A stretch of DNA of 64,000 nucleotides from DAORHV01 sp964434575 (GTDB lineage: Bacteria > Patescibacteriota > Gracilibacteria > Peribacterales > Peribacteraceae). The stretch lies in the NCBI GenBank assembly GCA_964434575.1, contig CAYSWB010000008.1, positions 3,619 to 67,618 on the forward strand. The letters run 5' to 3'. The notes under the pieces were generated by a model. That model did not search any database. It was not told the origin of the DNA and worked only from the letters and a program-made list of their open reading frames with translations. Made by a program: the position numbers and the translations under genes. Numbering within the stretch: position 1 is the stretch's first letter; every line of letters begins with the position of its first letter. Positions 60,687-64,000 of the stretch are shown in pieces.

Positions 60687-61076
60687 TTAGGCGGAAACGC
60701 GTCCTTTCAGGCGGTGCAGCAGTTCCGGGTTTCGGAAGTACGCGCTGACCGTGAGCAGCAGGAGCACCACCACGATGGGAGCGGACTCGACGAGCGTGCC
60801 CGGGTGCGTGAGGTGCGTGGCGAGCGCCCCGCCGTAGTAGCCGACCATCAGCACGAAGCCGACGGTGGACGTGCGCGGGAACAGGAACAGGGCCACGAGG
60901 ATCAGCTTGGTGATGCCCAGCGGATACGCGATGGCACCGACGCCGATGCGCTCGACGTAGGCGATCATGGCGGGATCCGTCAGGGGGATGAACTCCATCA
61001 TGGCGCTGAAGACGGTCAGCGCGCTGACGAGGCCGGCGCATGTCCAGCCGACGATCGAACCGATGCGGAATTTCAT
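60687..61076 (-). CDS. DoxX-like membrane protein
   Basis: A 129-residue protein with four transmembrane helices and the DoxX-like layout (VGAIAYPLGITKLILVALFL, then VGFVLMVGYYGGALATHL). The ATG is preceded by a ~20-nt C-rich leader without a Shine-Dalgarno sequence; TATGCT lies farther upstream. Redox role inferred only from the family. Confidence 0.72.
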   Translation of the reverse strand: MKFRIGSIVGWTCAGLVSALTVFSAMMEFIPLTDPAMIAYVERIGVGAIAYPLGITKLILVALFLFPRTSTVGFVLMVGYYGGALATHLTHPGTLVESAPIVVVLLLLTVSAYFRNPELLHRLKGRVSA

Positions 61077-61154
61077 GATGTTGGGGGAAAGTGGCGCCGC
61101 ACAGCATAGCGTATACGGCTCGACGCGGCCGCGCCCTCGGGGCACCATGCATGG

Positions 61155-61613
61155 GTGCTTCCGTTCGCCGCCACCTCCGTCATCGCGTTCATCCTTTCCG
61201 TCGCGTCGGCCCAAGCCGCCGAACGGCTGTTGGCCGAACGCATTCCGGTGATCGGCACGTTCGCCGGACTCCAGCTGTCGCACAACCCGGGCGTGGCTTT
61301 CGGCATGCAGTTCCCGTCGCCGTGGCAAGAACTCCTGATCGGCGCCGCGCTGTGCGCGGTGGCGTTCATCGCCTACAAGGAGCGCGGGCATCGCGTCAGC
61401 CAGGTCGCCTTCGGACTCATCATCGCCGGCGCGTTGGCCAACATCGTCGACCGCCTCCCCGACGGCGTGGTCACGGATTACTTCCAAGTGGGTACGTTCC
61501 CCATCTTCAACGTCGCCGACAGCGCCATCACCGTCGGCGCGGGTTTGTTGCTTCTGGACGCCCTTTTGACGACGCTGAAGAAGCGTTCTGGGCTTGCTTC
61601 TGGGAAAAAGTAG
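61155..61613 (+). CDS. lspA: Lipoprotein signal peptidase
   Basis: Cuts lipoprotein signal peptides at the lipobox. The 152-residue, four-helix enzyme has the catalytic Asp99 (ANIVDRLPDG) and Asp122 (FNVADSAI), plus SHNPGVAFGM. It begins with GTG; no ATG is in frame upstream. CACCAT (61143-61148) ends 6 nt before. Its clients in this window are the cupin and cyclophilin lipoproteins. Confidence 0.93.
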   Translation: MLPFAATSVIAFILSVASAQAAERLLAERIPVIGTFAGLQLSHNPGVAFGMQFPSPWQELLIGAALCAVAFIAYKERGHRVSQVAFGLIIAGALANIVDRLPDGVVTDYFQVGTFPIFNVADSAITVGAGLLLLDALLTTLKKRSGLASGKK

Positions 61614-61657
61614 GGGCTGGTGACTTTTAGGCGGCGAACCCCTATACTTGCAGCTCT

Positions 61658-63025
61658 ATGACTCCCGCCCAAACCGGAGCAGTCGCGGCCGATGCGGCCG
61701 AACAGGCCAAGCGCAAGCTGGTGGCCGATGCCCATGCCCAAAAGCAGGCCGAAGCGAAGAGCATCCGCTACCGCGTCCAGGGAGGCGCGGTGTTGCGCGG
61801 CGACGTGACCATCAGCGGTTCCAAGAACGCCGCCCTGCCGCTGCTGGCCGGGAGCATTTTGTGCAAGGAGGGCGAGATGACGTACACCAACGTGCCCCGC
61901 CTGCGCGACATCGAAGTGCTCCTCCAGATTCTCCAGTACCTCGGCGCCGAGAGTTCGTTCGTGGAGAACACCATCAAGATCCGCACCGACAAATTGCAGA
62001 GCAAGCCGCTCCCCCGCGAGCTGGTCTCCATGCTTCGCGCGTCCATCGTGCTGCTGGGCCCCATGCTCGCCCGCTTCGGCGAGGTGGAAATGGCTTACCC
62101 GGGCGGCGACGTCATCGGCAAGCGCCCCGTGCACGCCCACATCACCGCCTTCCAGCAGATGGGAGCCGAAGATCTGAGTACCTCGGATTGCCTGAAGCTG
62201 CGCGGCAGCCTGCGCCCCGGCCACCTCATCCTCCCCGAATTCTCCGTCACCGCCACCGAGAACGCCCTGTTGGCCGCCTCCTTGCTTCCGGGTGAAACCC
62301 GCATCGATCTGGCCGCCGGCGAGCCGCACGTCCAAGACTGCGCCAAGCTGGTGAGGTCGATGGGCGCCGAGGTCACCGGCGACGGCACGCACACCATCAC
62401 GGTGCGCGGCCGCCCCGACTTGAAAGGCTGCGCGCACGCCGTCACCCCGGACTATCTGGAAGCCGGCAGCTTCGTCATGGCCGCCCTGTGCACGCGCGGC
62501 AAAGTCCGCCTGCACGGCTTGGACCCCACCCACCTGCTCTCGTTCCTGGATGCCGTCCGCCGCATGGGCGGCATGTGGCGCTACGACTCGTCCGAAGGCG
62601 TGCTGTTCGTGGACGGCGAGCTGTCGTCCTTGGTCGGCACCACCGTGAAGACGAACATCTACCCGGGCTTCCCCACCGACCTGCTTGCCCCCGTGGGCGT
62701 GGCCATGACGCAGGCCAGGGGTGTCAGCCGCATCTTCGAGCGTCTGTACGAAGGACGCATGGCGTACCTGTACGAACTGGAGAAGATGGGCGCGCAGATC
62801 GAAATCCTGAACTCGCACCAGGCGCTGATCATCGGCCCCGCCAGTCTCCGCGGCCGCACGGTGGCCAGCAACGACGTCCGCGCCGGCGCCGCGATGGTGC
62901 TGGCCGGCTTGTGTGCCACGGGCGAGACGGTGGTCACCGACGTGCAGTACATCGAGCGCGGTTACGACCGCTTGGAAAAGAAGCTCACCAGCCTGGGCGC
63001 GAAGATCGTGCGCGAGGCGGCGTAG
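61658..63025 (+). CDS. murA: UDP-GlcNAc enolpyruvyltransferase MurA with Cys-to-Asp active site
   Basis: First committed step of peptidoglycan synthesis. The 455-residue protein has a ~34-residue Ala/Lys/Gln-rich N-terminal extension before the catalytic core. SGSKNAALPLLAG keeps the Lys of the active site. The loop that normally reads PGGCxIGxRPxxxH is PGGDVIGKRPVHAH, so the catalytic Cys is Asp (residue 151). This is the same change that makes Mycobacterium and Chlamydia MurA insensitive to fosfomycin. TATACT (61643-61648) ends 9 nt before the ATG. Confidence 0.96.
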   Translation: MTPAQTGAVAADAAEQAKRKLVADAHAQKQAEAKSIRYRVQGGAVLRGDVTISGSKNAALPLLAGSILCKEGEMTYTNVPRLRDIEVLLQILQYLGAESSFVENTIKIRTDKLQSKPLPRELVSMLRASIVLLGPMLARFGEVEMAYPGGDVIGKRPVHAHITAFQQMGAEDLSTSDCLKLRGSLRPGHLILPEFSVTATENALLAASLLPGETRIDLAAGEPHVQDCAKLVRSMGAEVTGDGTHTITVRGRPDLKGCAHAVTPDYLEAGSFVMAALCTRGKVRLHGLDPTHLLSFLDAVRRMGGMWRYDSSEGVLFVDGELSSLVGTTVKTNIYPGFPTDLLAPVGVAMTQARGVSRIFERLYEGRMAYLYELEKMGAQIEILNSHQALIIGPASLRGRTVASNDVRAGAAMVLAGLCATGETVVTDVQYIERGYDRLEKKLTSLGAKIVREAA

Positions 63026-63032
63026 AGAAAAG

Positions 63033-63061
63033 TTGACAAGGCGCTCCGATGGTGCAGAATA
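63033..63061 (+). promoter_or_regulatory. Promoter of the 69-aa gene
   Basis: Perfect TTGACA (63033-63038), 17-bp spacer, AGAATA (63056-63061; CAGAAT with a 16-bp spacer is equally good). A pyrimidine-rich leader of ~20 nt precedes the ATG. Confidence 0.65.
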
Positions 63062-63088
63062 GCCGCCATCTTTCTTTTCTCCATTCCC

Positions 63089-63298
63089 ATGAAAGGACAT
63101 CTCACAAAAGGTCAGGTTGGCGCCGCCCGCGACGCGTTGGCGGACCTGAACATCACTGCCGAGGTCAGGCATGTGGAAGGAGGCCGGGGTTTTGCCGTCG
63201 ATACCAGCCGTCTCAGCGGGGCCGAGCGCCAGCGGATCGAGGCGCGTTTCCGCGAGTTGGGTCTCGGCACGCCGGGAAAGGACGCCGACGCCGAGTAG
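63089..63298 (+). CDS. Small hypothetical protein (69 aa)
   Basis: A 69-residue, likely alpha/beta protein (DALADLNITAEVRHVEGG, then RIEARFRELGL). No family is recognised. A perfect -35 box upstream supports expression. Confidence 0.55.
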   Translation: MKGHLTKGQVGAARDALADLNITAEVRHVEGGRGFAVDTSRLSGAERQRIEARFRELGLGTPGKDADAE

Positions 63299-63339
63299 GC
63301 ACTTCCGGCGGTTACGGCTTTCCGCTACACTCCCCCGCG

Positions 63340-63867
63340 ATGATTACGATCACCCCGTCCACCGGTTCGGCATGCACCGTGAAAGGTTCGACCATCGAGT
63401 TCGAACTCTTCCCGAAGGCCGCCGTCAAAAACACGTACTGCCTGATGAGCCATCCCGAAGAGGAGACTCAGGACAAAGTCATCAGCTGGCCGGGTGAATA
63501 TGATTTCCAGAGCATGACCCTGCGCGCCATCGGCCAGCAGGAAGGCAAGCAGGTGTCGTACACCGCCGCGATCGACGGCGTGCGCTGCGGCTTCGTGGAT
63601 TTCCCGATCGTGGAGTGGAGCGACGCCGACCTGTCCCTGATGGGCGACGTGGACGTGCTGGTCATCCGCCCGGACGACCAGAAGAAGACCGCCGCGCTGG
63701 TGGAAGCCGTGGACCCGCGCGTGGTCATCATCGTGCCGACCAAAGACATCGACGTATCCGCCACTGCCAAGGCGTGCGGTGCCAAAGACATCCAGTCCGT
63801 GTCCGAGTTCAAGGCCAAGCCCGGCTCGCTGCCGGCGGACTCGAGGCAGGTGTTGATCTTGCAATAG
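63340..63867 (+). CDS. UlaG-like metallo-beta-lactamase-fold protein, apparently without metal ligands
   Basis: A 175-residue protein. The order SWPGEYDFQSMTLRAIG, then a GFVDF strand, GDVDVLVIRPDD and PRVVIIVPTKD follows the short MBL-fold proteins related to UlaG. The metal-binding His residues are absent or replaced, so it is probably not an active hydrolase. TACACT (63326-63331) ends 8 nt before ATG 63340. Confidence 0.6.
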   Translation: MITITPSTGSACTVKGSTIEFELFPKAAVKNTYCLMSHPEEETQDKVISWPGEYDFQSMTLRAIGQQEGKQVSYTAAIDGVRCGFVDFPIVEWSDADLSLMGDVDVLVIRPDDQKKTAALVEAVDPRVVIIVPTKDIDVSATAKACGAKDIQSVSEFKAKPGSLPADSRQVLILQ

Positions 63868-63910
63868 GCCCAGCGAACGTCGCATGCCAGGGCCGAATCG
63901 CTCTTTTTGC

Positions 63911-63916
63911 TATGCT
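63911..63916 (+). promoter_or_regulatory. -10 of tRNA-Arg
   Basis: TATGCT, 9 nt before the tRNA 5' end, directly after a T-rich stretch. Confidence 0.55.
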
Positions 63917-63925
63917 CAAGTCCAT

Positions 63926-64000
63926 GCTCCCGTAGTTCAACGGATAGAACGACCCTCTCCTAAGGGGTAGATGCAGGTTCAATTCCTGCCGGGAGCACCA
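63926..64000 (+). tRNA. tRNA-Arg (CCU)
   Basis: A 75-nt tRNA with encoded CCA that ends exactly at the window edge. Acceptor GCTCCCG/CGGGAGC; anticodon loop CTCCTAA (anticodon CCT, codon AGG); T arm GCAGG/CCTGC. The anticodon stem ACCCT/GGGGT pairs with one G-T wobble. Confidence 0.93.

Noticed and set aside
1..64000. CRISPR array, prophage or insertion sequence
   Set aside because: No regularly spaced repeats, integrase, transposase or phage structural genes were seen.
1..64000. TGA recoded as Gly (as in Gracilibacteria)
   Set aside because: Many genes end at TGA in tight ATGA overlaps, and conserved genes need no in-frame TGA.

Overview
The window is a dense, GC-rich bacterial chromosome segment with about 51 protein genes, two tRNA genes, no rRNA, no insertion sequences and no CRISPR array. 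TGA is an ordinary stop codon here: several genes end in TGA, often inside ATGA start/stop overlaps. The organism makes peptidoglycan (murA, murB, murG, ftsW), has a lipoprotein pathway (lspA and LxxC lipobox proteins) and a type IV prepilin peptidase, and carries many hypothetical membrane-anchored or exported proteins. Together with very small intergenic gaps, this most resembles a member of the Patescibacteria/Candidate Phyla Radiation that kept a cell wall and part of pyrimidine synthesis. That placement is an inference from gene content, not a phylogenetic result.

Layout. 1-2.8 kb: the end of a polysaccharide-export ABC ATPase and a methyltransferase-glycosyltransferase fusion. 2.8-7.6 kb: sufC, a SIMPL protein, a cupin lipoprotein, small membrane proteins and a prepilin peptidase. 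7.55-7.73 kb: a probable minus-strand structured ncRNA. 7.8-14.5 kb: smpB, recR, hypotheticals, a RibL-like nucleotidyltransferase, a phosphatase-fold/propeller membrane protein and RNase J. 14.6-19.9 kb: a HAD hydrolase, a collagen-like protein, pyrC, DoxX, and a TSUP permease coupled to pyrB. 20-25.1 kb: a lipid-linked sugar flippase, a fibronectin-type surface protein with a sortase-like tail, a ComEC-like hydrolase and a GlmU-like enzyme. 25.1-29.9 kb: a candidate replication origin with DnaA boxes, dnaN, and mfd. 30-34.4 kb: two large helical/coiled-coil proteins and tRNA-Leu. 34.4-42.3 kb: aspS and the dnaE-tsaC-nrdR operon. 42.3-51.5 kb: a five-gene operon of large exported, cysteine-rich proteins with no recognisable function. 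51.7-64 kb: a double-OB ssb, murB, gltX, a lipoprotein cyclophilin, murG, ftsW, lspA, murA, small proteins and tRNA-Arg.

Two things stand out. First, more than 20 genes have a sigma70-like -10 hexamer ending 6-9 nt before the start codon and no Shine-Dalgarno, so leaderless transcription looks like a main mode of expression. Downstream operon genes are instead joined by ATGA/TAATG overlaps. Second, the five-gene exported operon (42306-51514) is a good candidate for an undescribed cell-surface or secreted assembly. Its largest member carries an HExxH metallopeptidase-like motif, and three members carry DxDxDG-type acidic loops.
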